8,808 nucleotides of DNA from an uncultured bacterium. GTDB lineage: Bacteria > Actinomycetota > Coriobacteriia > Coriobacteriales > Coriobacteriaceae. The notes beneath the pieces are model-generated. The model was given only the letters and a program-made list of their open reading frames with translations, made no database searches and had not been told where the DNA came from. Position numbers and translations under genes: made by a program. Positions within the stretch are counted from its first letter, which is position 1. Each line of letters begins with the position of its first letter. This document shows positions 1 to 6,608 of this stretch, one piece after another. The stretch lies in contig CAJMRN010000081.1 in assembly GCA_905215815.1 (NCBI GenBank), positions 1 to 8,808 of the forward strand. The letters are read 5' to 3'.

Positions 1-1
1 G

Positions 2-43
2 CGGGTAAAAGAGGGGCTTGATTTAGTGATAAATTACAAATAA
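2..43 (+). CDS. Possible C-terminal tail of an upstream gene (partial)
   Basis: From base 2 an open frame reads RVKEGLDLVINYK and ends in TAA at 41-43. An intrinsic terminator begins 27 bases later on the same strand, which is where one would expect it after a real gene. Of the other two + frames, one stops at once and one stops after six codons. The codons are AT-rich, as in the rest of the first 320 bases. Thirteen codons cannot identify a family, and the frame could be open by chance; the call rests mainly on the terminator downstream. Confidence 0.3.
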   Translation, partial: RVKEGLDLVINYK

Positions 44-70
44 GATTGATTTTGTAGTAAAAAATGATAG

Positions 71-100
71 AAGGGTTGCCGGAAGGTGGTAACCCTTTTA
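71..100 (+). terminator. Rho-independent terminator in the AT-rich segment
   Basis: The arms AAGGGTTGCC (71-80) and GGTAACCCTT (88-97) form a 10-bp stem with one G-U pair and a 7-base loop. The run of T at 96-99 follows directly. It would end a + strand transcript coming from left of the window and insulate the small gene at 177. Confidence 0.75.
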
Positions 101-115
101 TTAGTTAAAGCGTAT

Positions 116-171
116 TATAATTGCTTAACGGGAAGGTTTAAGTTTAAGAATCAAATATGTAAGCGGAGGAG
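116..171 (+). promoter_or_regulatory. Candidate -10 box and strong Shine-Dalgarno for the gene at 177
   Basis: A perfect TATAAT lies at 116-121. No convincing -35 box is seen 16-18 bases upstream, where bases of the terminator lie. A strong Shine-Dalgarno GGAGGAG at 165-171 sits five bases before a GTG start at 177, and this decides the start. The spacing from -10 to RBS suits a ~45-base leader. The RBS is convincing, the promoter less so. Confidence 0.45.
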
Positions 172-176
172 AAAAA

Positions 177-395
177 GTGATTTTATATCATATAACATCA
201 CTAGAGAAACCAATTCAGAGTATTTTGATTCCCAAGATACCAGATGAAACAGAAATAGGTGAGAATTATACAGAAAAGAGAATCTGTTTAGCGCCTAGTA
301 TTCTGGAATGTCTTAAATCAGCGGAAATCGTAAACTCGAAGTTAGGCAGGCCGATGTTGGTGTACCCGGTCGGAGCCTTGATCTCCTCGACGTAG
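177..395 (+). pseudogene. 5' fragment of a small AT-rich gene, cut at the junction
   Basis: Translation from GTG 177 has a good Shine-Dalgarno and gives MILYHITSLEKPIQS... The first ~49 residues use AT-rich codons and contain an IPKIPDETEIGE stretch followed by a TEKRICLAPSI motif. I recognise this pattern loosely from small proteins of unknown function in integrative elements and phages of low-GC Bacillota (start xLYHIT, then TPRICxxxSI). The family is not named and no function is claimed. From about codon 50 the frame runs antisense through the pilin gene and stops by chance at 395, so the last ~22 residues are not native. Intact relatives, as far as I recall, exceed 100 residues, so the 3' half is missing. 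The fragment overlaps the truncated pilin on the opposite strand, and both cannot be normal genes here. Confidence 0.5.
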
Positions 396-1879
396 TAGGT
401 ACCCTTAGGCAGACCGGACATCTCAATCTTGCCGTCTGCACCGGTGGTGAACACACCGGTGGCCTCGGTACCGTCCTTGACGGGCGTGGCCGTGGTGAGC
501 TCAGACCAAGCACCGGTCTTGGCATCCCTCTTCAGGAAGGTCTTGTCCTTAGTAGTAGCGTCCACGCGGGCGATGGCGAACTGAGCACCATCAAGCGTCT
601 TGGCGCCGGCCATGTCGGTCTTCAGGATGCCGAACTCGTAGGTGTAAACGCGAGGAACCTTGGGGCCATGAATCGTGGTGGACTCGTTATTAGGAGTGCG
701 AGAATACTCAAGCTCAACGGAGTTGGGGTTACCATCGCCAGCCATGACGGCGCTGCTGTTGACAATAGCCTCGAACTTAACGACGACGGTGTAGCCCTCG
801 AGGATCTTTCCATCATTCTTGGACTTGGAGCCATCGGCCATGTTGACGTACTTCCCCAGGTCGATGGTAGTCACGTGGCCGCCGGTATATTTAGAGTCGG
901 TGCCTTTGTAGTCATCAATGTTAACGGTATAATCGGTGCCCTCGTCGAGCGTCACATCATCTTCGCCGTCCTTCTTCAGAGTGACGGACTTCACAGACTT
1001 CACAGGGTTCTCGTCAACCGTCAGACCCTTGGAAGCGGTATCGATAAGCCTGAACACACGGGGAGGTTCGTTGATGTCGTAGCCGGTGTAGGTCGGAATG
1101 ACGGAGCTGAGCTCATACTCGACCTTGCCGCCGATAAGGGCGTCTGCGTTAGAGCCATTCTTTGCAACGGTGCCGGTATCGGAACTGGTGATCTTCTTGT
1201 CAACGGTCGGCACGTTCATCTTCAGTGTGACGACGCCCCAGCTAGCCGTCTCGTTAGAGTACTCCTTAAGTGCAGTTGCGACGATTATGGGGATGGACTG
1301 CGTTGCCGGATCGTCCGTGGTGTCCTTCAGGAACCAAAGGCCCTGATCGCAGGTATTCTTGGAACCGGAGACACTGCTCTGGAACCCAGTCTTGGTAGCG
1401 TGTACCCCATCCACCGCGAGCTTCTTGGAGAGCCTCGTCGCGAACTTGCGCAGCTCGGACGTGTTGCCGCCCCACGGATCATCCGGCTCGCTGGAGTCAT
1501 TGAAGACGTTGGCAACCAGGTAACCGATCGGGTTGTTGTCTTTGCTGCCCGCAGCGTTGTAGTAGTTGTGGTCTGCCTCGTAATCTTGTCGCTGAGCATC
1601 GGTCATCGAAGCCTCGATCACGCTCACAAGGTCATCATTGGTATCGATGAGAAATGTGAGCTTGCCGCCGGCGGAGTCAACGTTCTTCAGCGAAGCGAGC
1701 TGAAAGCCATCGAGCGTGTGCGTCGCTTCGTCGTTGTCGGCATTACGGATGGTGATGGTGCCCTCCGTCGGCTGTACGGGTTCCGCAGCCTTGGCCACAG
1801 GGGCGGCGCCCACCAGGCCGGTTACGGCGATCGCTACGGCGGCGGCGCCGGCGATCAGCTTTTGTACGAATCGGTTCAT
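266..1879 (-). CDS. Sortase-dependent major pilin, C-terminus lost
   Basis: This is a 537-residue shaft pilin. I chose the ATG at 1879 because AAAGGGG lies just upstream and a classic signal peptide follows (residues 1-31, ending PVAKA-AEP); an upstream in-frame ATG at 1918 would only add a tail before it. An N-terminal domain (about 38-220) leads to NVPTVDKKI (222-230), whose lysines are in the position of a pilin-motif lysine. Next comes a fimbrial isopeptide D2-type domain (about 250-405) and then a CnaB/SpaA domain (about 413-520) with lysine 420 and an E-box, YYVEEIKAPTGY (495-506). Family members end with a last CnaB strand, an LPxTG motif, a membrane helix and a basic tail. Here the frame passes into foreign AT-rich DNA after FTIS (516-519) and stops 18 residues later. 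Such a protein could not be sortase-linked or anchored. It follows the tip adhesin by 39 nt and is surely cotranscribed. Confidence 0.85.
   Translation of the reverse strand: MNRFVQKLIAGAAAVAIAVTGLVGAAPVAKAAEPVQPTEGTITIRNADNDEATHTLDGFQLASLKNVDSAGGKLTFLIDTNDDLVSVIEASMTDAQRQDYEADHNYYNAAGSKDNNPIGYLVANVFNDSSEPDDPWGGNTSELRKFATRLSKKLAVDGVHATKTGFQSSVSGSKNTCDQGLWFLKDTTDDPATQSIPIIVATALKEYSNETASWGVVTLKMNVPTVDKKITSSDTGTVAKNGSNADALIGGKVEYELSSVIPTYTGYDINEPPRVFRLIDTASKGLTVDENPVKSVKSVTLKKDGEDDVTLDEGTDYTVNIDDYKGTDSKYTGGHVTTIDLGKYVNMADGSKSKNDGKILEGYTVVVKFEAIVNSSAVMAGDGNPNSVELEYSRTPNNESTTIHGPKVPRVYTYEFGILKTDMAGAKTLDGAQFAIARVDATTKDKTFLKRDAKTGAWSELTTATPVKDGTEATGVFTTGADGKIEMSGLPKGTYYVEEIKAPTGYTNIGLPNFEFTISADLRHSRILGAKQILFSV
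310..332. other. Composition break and chimeric junction
   Basis: To the left of this point the DNA is AT-rich with + strand gene signals. To the right it is GC-rich pilin DNA on the minus strand. In the pilin frame the conserved strand NFEFTIS is still intact and is followed by ADLRHSRILGAKQILFSV, which looks nothing like the end of a pilin. In the + frame the native-looking codons end near SAE. The join therefore lies at about 312-325. No terminal inverted repeat, insertion sequence end or tRNA-type attachment site is visible. It may be a real rearrangement or an assembly chimera. Confidence 0.65.
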
Positions 1880-1918
1880 GATTCCCCTTTCAGAAATGAG
1901 CCCGACATTCATAAACAT

Positions 1919-4900
1919 CTATCTACCAGCGCCATCGGACGGGTCGTCCTGGCGGCGCTTTGTAGCGAACCAATACGCTCCCGCAGCGATGCCGCTCAGA
2001 AGCATGAGACCGGCGCCCACGAGGAGCATGGAGTTTTCGGTCCAACCCGCGCCGGTGAGCGGGAGGTCCGTGAGGACTTTCACGTTGGTGAAGGTAGAGG
2101 CGGGTATGGCGTTGGGCGCGTCGGCGGTGCCGATGACGGTGCCCGGACTGAGCACGTTGCCCATGTCGTCCTTTACCTGCGTGACCGTAGTGGAAGTGGT
2201 GAGGCCGGAGTACTTGCCGGTCTTCTCGTCCAAGACGGCTTTCACGGTGACGGCCACTTGGTACTCGGCCTTGGAGTAGCGGAGCTTGTCGATGGCATCG
2301 GCGTCGGGCGCGACCTCCTTCACCGTGTAGGTGTAAGTCTTGGCGCCCGTCGGGTTCGAAGCGTCGTTCGTGGCGAGGTACTCTTTGGAGAACGAGATTT
2401 CGCCAAAAGATGCCTCGATGTCGTTGACCTTGGTGGAGTCTGCGGGAGCGACGGAAATAGTCTTCGAGTCAGGCATAGGAGCGCTATCCTTATTTGGCCC
2501 CGTAGCCTCGATGCTGAAGTCGAACGCAACGTATTTACCGCTGGAATCCTTCGGCCAGTCCGTATTACGGACGGATTTAATCACCGGGATTTTCACGGAC
2601 GTAACGGAGCACGAGTCGGAGATGTACGTAATGCCATCAACGATGTTCGGCTGCTCGTTCTCGATCCACGTAATGGAGCCGCTTGTGCTGTCCACCGTGA
2701 ACTTGTAGGTGTTCTTGTTCAGTTCGTAGCCAAACGGAGCCTGGGTCTCCGTGAGCGTGTACGTGCCCGGCAGCAAATCGGCCAATGTGAACTTGCCATC
2801 CTTGGCGTCGGTATCGGCCCAAGTGGTTTCGCTCGGAGTCGATTGGTCACTCACGGTCCAGGGCTGCGCCTCAGTCAAGCCATCGGCACCCAGTTTCGCA
2901 AGCTTCCACTCGGAACCAGCCAAAGGAGTGTGTTCTGCATCGTCCTTCTCCACCTTAGCCCAAGACACCGTACCGGTGATCTTGGTGTTGGCGATGGCAC
3001 CCGTGGTGTTAGAAGGTGTGAACGGAACCTCGTTCCCGTTCTCATCCACGTAGCCCTGGACATAGTTCACCGACTCACCAGCATTGTTCATGGTTGCGTA
3101 GTAGATCTTGTCCGAAACCTGGTAACCCTCCGGCGCCGTCTCCTCTTTGATGTAATAGGTGAATGCCGGATTAGAATCCGAGATCTCCTTACTCGGATCG
3201 GCCTTCTGGTTCAAATAGTTGAACTGAAGCTTGCCATCAGTAGAAGCGTAATCGTTGGCAGCGCCATCCGTTACCGTAACGATGGGACCCGTCCCGTTCT
3301 TGGCATCTTTGACAGTGCCGTATATCGTCCACGAGGAACCGGGAAGCAGCTTAGTACCATCCGCAGCGTCGACCTTGCTCCATGCAATGGAGGAACCGTC
3401 CGGTGTATACGAGCCAGACCACGGGAAGTTGTGACGCTCCTGGTCCATATCGATGACGGAAGCCGAATTACCCTCGTTGAAGCTGTACGCGACCTTAGGG
3501 TTGTTCATCATGAAGTCTTCGCCCACGTACACACGACCGTTGGTGGTCACATGATCGTCGAAACTTCCTTTGGGAACGAGAATCGATCCGAGCATAGCAG
3601 CGGCGGGGTCATCGTCGGTCCACTTAGCATTGGTTTCATCGCCGCCATAGCCCCAGTCTTTTCTACCCTCGCCCGCAATGCCACCACGGATGGTGAGGCT
3701 CGTGGTATCGACGAAGTTCCACATGATGGACTGAGAAGCCGTCGCGTATGCCTCGCCCAGCGGCTTGCCGGAATATTGAGTTTCGTAACCACGCGAAATC
3801 TCGGTGCCGTTCCACCAAAAGCGCCAGCCGTTGTGGAACTCGACAGAATCAGCACCTGTAACGTTCACGACAACGGATGCGCCTTCGGGGACATCGACGA
3901 ACTTAAAGTCGACGCCGCGGTAGTAGACGCCATCCTTCCAGTTGGAGAGCTCGGAACCGGCGATGGTGAAGACCTGTTGCATAGAAGTTCCATCGCCGGT
4001 AAAGGTGATGAGTCGCTCGGTGTTGCGAATCTTATTGCTCGGGATTCCGGTATCGAGCGCACCGGAAACAGACTTGTCGCTACCATCGTCGCTACCATCG
4101 AATTTGAGTGTATAGCTTGTTCCGTCGTTATTGTACTTGTTGATGACGTAGTTGCTATTAGGCTCTGCAAAGCCGTTGACATCCACCTCGCCGGTCTCTT
4201 CAAACGAGTCGAGCTGTTTCGATAGCTTCGAGAGGTACCCATCTTCACCGTTGTAGCTCGAATAATCGTTATTGTTGACATTAGTCAAATCAACAGTTTG
4301 ATTGAACAGGTTGCTTTCCTGAAAGTTCTTGCCCTCGTACCAATTACCCTGCGTTGTCACCACGGATTGGCGTTTACTGTTACCGAGCCAGTATGTGATG
4401 GGGCCTGCGATCTGCGCAGTATAGGCAAAGCCGGAAGGATTCGCGCCCTCAGAAGATTTCTGCTGTCCGACCCAAGCGCCTTTGTTCCAAGCGCCAACGG
4501 TAGTCGTCTCCGGCGAGTCGCCGCTATAACCAACGCTCATATTGGTGATCGCACTTTTAATTCCGGCCACCGCGAGCACGGTGCTGCCGGCGACAGGACG
4601 GAACTGGGAACCAAAACCAACGGTGCCAAAGCGGAAACCAGCGCCGCCACTATTATTATAGGGCCAGCTCTCTTTGAGTGGATTCATGGCAAGCTTGCCA
4701 CGGACCACGGTAAGGCCCTCCGCCTCAGCGGCATATGAGCCGGTGGGGGCGTTGCTCGCATCAAGATTGCTAGTGCCGTCGCTCGGCTTACCACCGATGT
4801 ACATGTCGCGGCCAACGTAGGTAGCAACGCCGGGATCGGGGGTGGAGACATCGATATTCGTACCGATACCGATAGACGTGGGCTTGTAGATGCCCTTGTT

Positions 4901-5176
4901 CACAGTGGTAGCCGCGCTCGCAAAGGTGGCGGCGCTATTCTGGTTTTCGGCATCCTCGCTGGTGTTATCTACAGCAGCGGACTCACTTGAGGGACCCCTC
5001 CCCATTACAGTTTCCCCGGTAGAAAATGCCTGGGCGTCGTTGGCGATGGCCTGCGAGATCGGGGGCATAACGAGCGACAGTACCAGGCTCAAAACGGAAG
5101 CTCCGCACAAAACACCTGCCAGCACACGATGTGCCGCTTTATTGTCCTGCTTAGATTTATCTGAATTTGCTGTCAT
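1919..5176 (-). CDS. LPLTG-anchored pilus tip adhesin (choice-of-anchor A, CnaB and FctA-type domains)
   Basis: This is a 1085-residue surface protein, probably the minor tip pilin. Residues ~17-46 are a long signal peptide (cleavage likely after AIA, 44-46). Residues ~115-560 match the choice-of-anchor A adhesin fold: MYIGGKPSDG near its start, then VPEGASVVVNVTG (429-441), SIMWNFVDTTSLTI (483-496) and GSILVPKGSF..GRVYVGEDF (530-555). Two CnaB/SpaA domains follow, at ~595-695 (lysine 601, E-box YYIKEETAPEGY 674-685) and ~735-830 (lysine 741, E-box YTLTETQAPFGY 806-817). A streptococcal FctA-type isopeptide domain spans ~862-1031 (lysine 867, glutamate 954, asparagine 1031). The C-terminus is LPLTG (1038-1042), a membrane helix and a KRR tail, a standard sortase signal. 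The start ATG is six bases after GGGGAG, which is the end of a G9 tract. The gene leads the operon, and the shaft pilin follows. The ligand is unknown. Confidence 0.9.
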   Translation of the reverse strand: MTANSDKSKQDNKAAHRVLAGVLCGASVLSLVLSLVMPPISQAIANDAQAFSTGETVMGRGPSSESAAVDNTSEDAENQNSAATFASAATTVNKGIYKPTSIGIGTNIDVSTPDPGVATYVGRDMYIGGKPSDGTSNLDASNAPTGSYAAEAEGLTVVRGKLAMNPLKESWPYNNSGGAGFRFGTVGFGSQFRPVAGSTVLAVAGIKSAITNMSVGYSGDSPETTTVGAWNKGAWVGQQKSSEGANPSGFAYTAQIAGPITYWLGNSKRQSVVTTQGNWYEGKNFQESNLFNQTVDLTNVNNNDYSSYNGEDGYLSKLSKQLDSFEETGEVDVNGFAEPNSNYVINKYNNDGTSYTLKFDGSDDGSDKSVSGALDTGIPSNKIRNTERLITFTGDGTSMQQVFTIAGSELSNWKDGVYYRGVDFKFVDVPEGASVVVNVTGADSVEFHNGWRFWWNGTEISRGYETQYSGKPLGEAYATASQSIMWNFVDTTSLTIRGGIAGEGRKDWGYGGDETNAKWTDDDPAAAMLGSILVPKGSFDDHVTTNGRVYVGEDFMMNNPKVAYSFNEGNSASVIDMDQERHNFPWSGSYTPDGSSIAWSKVDAADGTKLLPGSSWTIYGTVKDAKNGTGPIVTVTDGAANDYASTDGKLQFNYLNQKADPSKEISDSNPAFTYYIKEETAPEGYQVSDKIYYATMNNAGESVNYVQGYVDENGNEVPFTPSNTTGAIANTKITGTVSWAKVEKDDAEHTPLAGSEWKLAKLGADGLTEAQPWTVSDQSTPSETTWADTDAKDGKFTLADLLPGTYTLTETQAPFGYELNKNTYKFTVDSTSGSITWIENEQPNIVDGITYISDSCSVTSVKIPVIKSVRNTDWPKDSSGKYVAFDFSIEATGPNKDSAPMPDSKTISVAPADSTKVNDIEASFGEISFSKEYLATNDASNPTGAKTYTYTVKEVAPDADAIDKLRYSKAEYQVAVTVKAVLDEKTGKYSGLTTSTTVTQVKDDMGNVLSPGTVIGTADAPNAIPASTFTNVKVLTDLPLTGAGWTENSMLLVGAGLMLLSGIAAGAYWFATKRRQDDPSDGAGR
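4077..4100 (-). repeat. Perfect 2 x 12-bp tandem repeat inside the adhesin gene
   Basis: TCGCTACCATCG occurs twice in a row with no mismatch. On the coding strand it reads GATGGTAGCGAC twice, in frame, giving DGSDDGSD at about residues 360-367 of the adhesin. The unit is a multiple of three, so gain or loss of copies would lengthen or shorten an acidic stretch without breaking the frame. Confidence 0.85.
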
Positions 5177-5184
5177 CGATGTCT

Positions 5185-5193
5185 CCCCCCCCC
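5185..5193 (-). repeat. G9 homopolymer merging with the adhesin Shine-Dalgarno
   Basis: Nine G in a row (coding strand) are followed by AGACATCG and the adhesin ATG. The last four G plus AG form the Shine-Dalgarno (GGGGAG) at a good six-base spacing. Tracts of this length are prone to slipped-strand change. Because the tract is upstream of the SD core, a length change would not alter the SD-to-start distance. Any effect would come through leader structure, ribosome access or polymerase slippage. Homopolymer miscalls are also possible. Confidence 0.8.
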
Positions 5194-5232
5194 AAGAGAC
5201 CGCGATCTTGCTCTTTCACGAATTAGTATAGA

Positions 5233-5257
5233 GCGCGCAACCTATAATTGCTCGCGC
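5233..5257 (-). promoter_or_regulatory. GC-rich hairpin in the pilus operon leader
   Basis: On the minus strand GCGCG (5257-5253) can pair with CGCGC (5237-5233), helped by an inner CAA/TTG pairing, leaving a TTATAGG loop. The same stretch contains TTGCGCG twice as a direct repeat, starting 19 bases apart. It lies in the presumed ~100-base leader between the promoter and the G9 tract. It could be an RNA hairpin or a pair of protein sites two helix turns apart; the sequence alone does not decide. Confidence 0.35.
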
Positions 5258-5279
5258 AAGATATACATATTATTACTCA

Positions 5280-5291
5280 TTGTTTAAACAA
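5280..5291. promoter_or_regulatory. Perfect 12-bp palindrome covering the pilus -10 box
   Basis: TTGTTTAAACAA is its own reverse complement, and its centre is the TTTAAA that serves as the candidate -10 box. A palindrome in this place is the usual form of a dimeric repressor site. No regulator gene is in the window, so the protein is unknown. AT-rich palindromes of this size can also occur by chance. Confidence 0.4.
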
Positions 5292-5312
5292 CGAAAAGCC
5301 CGATTCTGTCAA
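5283..5312 (-). promoter_or_regulatory. Candidate promoter of the pilus operon
   Basis: On the minus strand a consensus -35 box TTGACA (5312-5307) is followed, after 18 bases, by TTTAAA (5288-5283), which matches four of six -10 positions. It points at the adhesin gene and would give a leader of about 100 bases. A TATACT at 5230-5225 is nearer the start codon but has no acceptable -35 box at the right distance. Confidence 0.45.
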
Positions 5313-5537
5313 TTTCTTTTCTCAGTATCTTTTTCTTGACATTTGTTCAAACTATGCAGTGTTATTCGATTTTTCAGTTTTGGAAAACTGCAGGTAGCAT
5401 TGTTGGCAAATATAGATAAATGACACTCTGTTGTTTTTTGCACAACATTTTGTTTTAACCCACTCAATCTGCGAACGGTCGATATTTGGCTGTGAGTGGT
5501 CGCTCGTTTACCGCGTCGATTCGCCTCGGAACAATAA
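5313..5537. other. AT-rich intergenic stretch with inverted repeats, no gene seen
   Basis: These 225 bases lie between the pilus promoter and the terminator of the HAD gene and hold no plausible coding region on either strand. They are markedly richer in A+T than the genes around. CAGTTTT and AAAACTG (5375-5381, 5384-5390) form a perfect 7-bp inverted repeat around GG. TGTTG (5429-5433) and CAACA (5443-5447) form a second, shorter one. Either could be a regulator site for the pilus promoter ~70-150 bases away. Confidence 0.45.
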
Positions 5538-5565
5538 GCGTCCCGGCAATCGGTTGCCGGGACGC
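5538..5565 (-). terminator. Strong intrinsic terminator after the HAD gene
   Basis: GCGTCCCGGCAA (5538-5549) and TTGCCGGGACGC (5554-5565) form a perfect 12-bp GC-rich stem with a four-base TCGG loop. On the minus strand it is followed by TTATTGTT. It lies 62 bases after the stop codon of the HAD gene and would keep that transcript out of the pilus operon. Confidence 0.8.
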
Positions 5566-5572
5566 CTGATCG

Positions 5573-5609
5573 AACCACCACAAAGGTGCCTGTCCCCTTC
5601 GTGGTGGTT
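5573..5609. repeat. Interspersed palindromic repeat, copy 1
   Basis: AACCACCAC (5573-5581) pairs with GTGGTGGTT (5601-5609), extended by AAGG/CCTT after one mismatch, around a loop resembling TGCCTGTCC. The 33-base core (5575-5607) matches copy 2 except at two positions. It lies between the stop codon of the HAD gene and its terminator, so minus-strand transcripts end in two stacked hairpins. A run of five T follows on the + strand. Confidence 0.75.
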
Positions 5610-5627
5610 TTTGTCCAGCGCGCAGTA

Positions 5628-6449
5628 CTACAGCAGGTGCTCCTGGATAAAGATCGCGATACCGTCTTCGTCGTTGCTCGCGGTTACAAAGTCCGCCGCG
5701 GCACGGGTGGCGTCGCTGCCGTTTGCCATGGCCACGCCCACGCCGGCGTCAGCCACCATGCAGGTGTCGTTGTCCGCATCGCCAAACACGCAAATGTTCT
5801 GGAGCTCAATGTCGTTGAGCTCTGCCACGCGCACAAGGCCGCGCGTCTTGGACACGCGCGGATCCATGAACTCATAGAGCCACTGCGTGGTTTGCAGAGC
5901 CGCCGCCTTAACAGTGTTATCGGCAAACGTCGACGCCCGCTCAATCACCCGCGGCATTACCTCGGGCGCCATGGTAAACATCACCTTGGGCTGCGGCTCG
6001 CGCAAGAACTCGGCAAAATCGACCACCTGGTAGGGCACGCCGTCGACGCGCGACAGGTGCTCGACGCACGCGTTGCTCTCGGGCACGTAGAACACGCCGT
6101 CTCGGGGGCAGACGGGCGTTGCCGGAAGGTCCGCCATGTGCTTACAGATACGCGCGATGGTCTCGCCCGGCAGCGGATAGCTCAGCTCGTTGATGTCGTG
6201 CGCGCGGTCGATGACCTCAGCGCCACCGCAGCCCACGAGCACGTCCACCAGGCCTTCGATGCCCCAGAGCTCGTACATGGCCTCGGTCGCGTGGGCGTCA
6301 CGCCCGGTGCACAGGCCAAAGAGCACGCCGCGCTCGCGCAGGGCGCGGATCGCCGCCACGGTGCGCGGGGACACCGTGTGCTGGCTCGTGAGCAGCGTGC
6401 CGTCGATATCGCAGAACACGGCTTTGATGTGGCTGAAGGTGGCGTCCAT
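5628..6449 (-). CDS. Cof-type HAD-superfamily (class IIB) phosphatase
   Basis: A 273-residue cytoplasmic hydrolase, normal length for the Cof family. These enzymes remove phosphate from small molecules such as sugar phosphates or flavin precursors; the substrate cannot be told from sequence. All four HAD motifs are present: DIDGTLL (14-20, nucleophile D14 and acid D16), CTGR with T48, lysine 201 in VSKTRGL, and GDADND (223-228). The region between motifs II and III is long enough for the C2B cap. The start at 6449 was chosen because AGAAAGG lies five bases upstream and the Rossmann strand begins at once (HIKAVFCDIDG); a longer frame to 6617 would translate the upstream palindromic repeat. It appears monocistronic, with a terminator downstream and 222 intergenic bases upstream. 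No fault is seen in the gene. Confidence 0.9.
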   Translation of the reverse strand: MDATFSHIKAVFCDIDGTLLTSQHTVSPRTVAAIRALRERGVLFGLCTGRDAHATEAMYELWGIEGLVDVLVGCGGAEVIDRAHDINELSYPLPGETIARICKHMADLPATPVCPRDGVFYVPESNACVEHLSRVDGVPYQVVDFAEFLREPQPKVMFTMAPEVMPRVIERASTFADNTVKAAALQTTQWLYEFMDPRVSKTRGLVRVAELNDIELQNICVFGDADNDTCMVADAGVGVAMANGSDATRAAADFVTASNDEDGIAIFIQEHLL

Positions 6450-6528
6450 GGGGGCCTTTCTGGGTTGTGCGGCGGTGTGGGGTGTATTCGTGAACGGCGT
6501 ACATGGTATACCAAGGCGCAGGCGCGGC

Positions 6529-6576
6529 CTACCAAAGCAAAATCCACCACAAAGGTGCCTGGCCCCTTTGTGGTGG
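6529..6576. repeat. Interspersed palindromic repeat, copy 2 (48 bp)
   Basis: A lead of CTACCAAAGCAAAAT precedes a perfect 12-bp stem, CCACCACAAAGG (6544-6555) with CCTTTGTGGTGG (6565-6576), and a nine-base loop TGCCTGGCC. The full 48 bases recur at 8112-8159 with one difference (A6546 versus C8129), in the same orientation. It lies between the HAD start and the MFS stop. Confidence 0.85.
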
Positions 6577-6608
6577 CCTGGCCCGCAGGATGACCTGGCC
6601 GGGACGCA

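Noticed and set aside
1880..1918. A 13-residue N-terminal extension of the pilin from ATG 1918
   Set aside because: The ATG at 1879 has its own Shine-Dalgarno and begins a proper signal peptide; the extension would place non-signal residues before it.
668..4225. An 1185-codon open frame on the + strand opposite both pilus genes
   Set aside because: It runs through two clear genes and the gap between them, has no RBS, no recognisable domain and arginine/histidine/valine-rich shadow composition. GC-rich coding DNA often leaves such antisense frames open.
5185..5195. The G9 tract as a frame-shifting switch with an upstream TTG start
   Set aside because: A TTG just before the tract would come into frame only at eight G, has no Shine-Dalgarno of its own, and the ATG form already has a complete signal peptide.
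5336..5365. A + strand promoter-like pair, TTGACA and TGTTAT, 18 bases apart
   Set aside because: No + strand gene follows, and the region is AT-rich enough to give such matches by chance. A small RNA cannot be excluded but nothing else supports it.
5586..6593. A 335-codon + strand frame opposite the HAD gene
   Set aside because: It is the antisense shadow of a gene with all four catalytic HAD motifs and has no RBS or family features.
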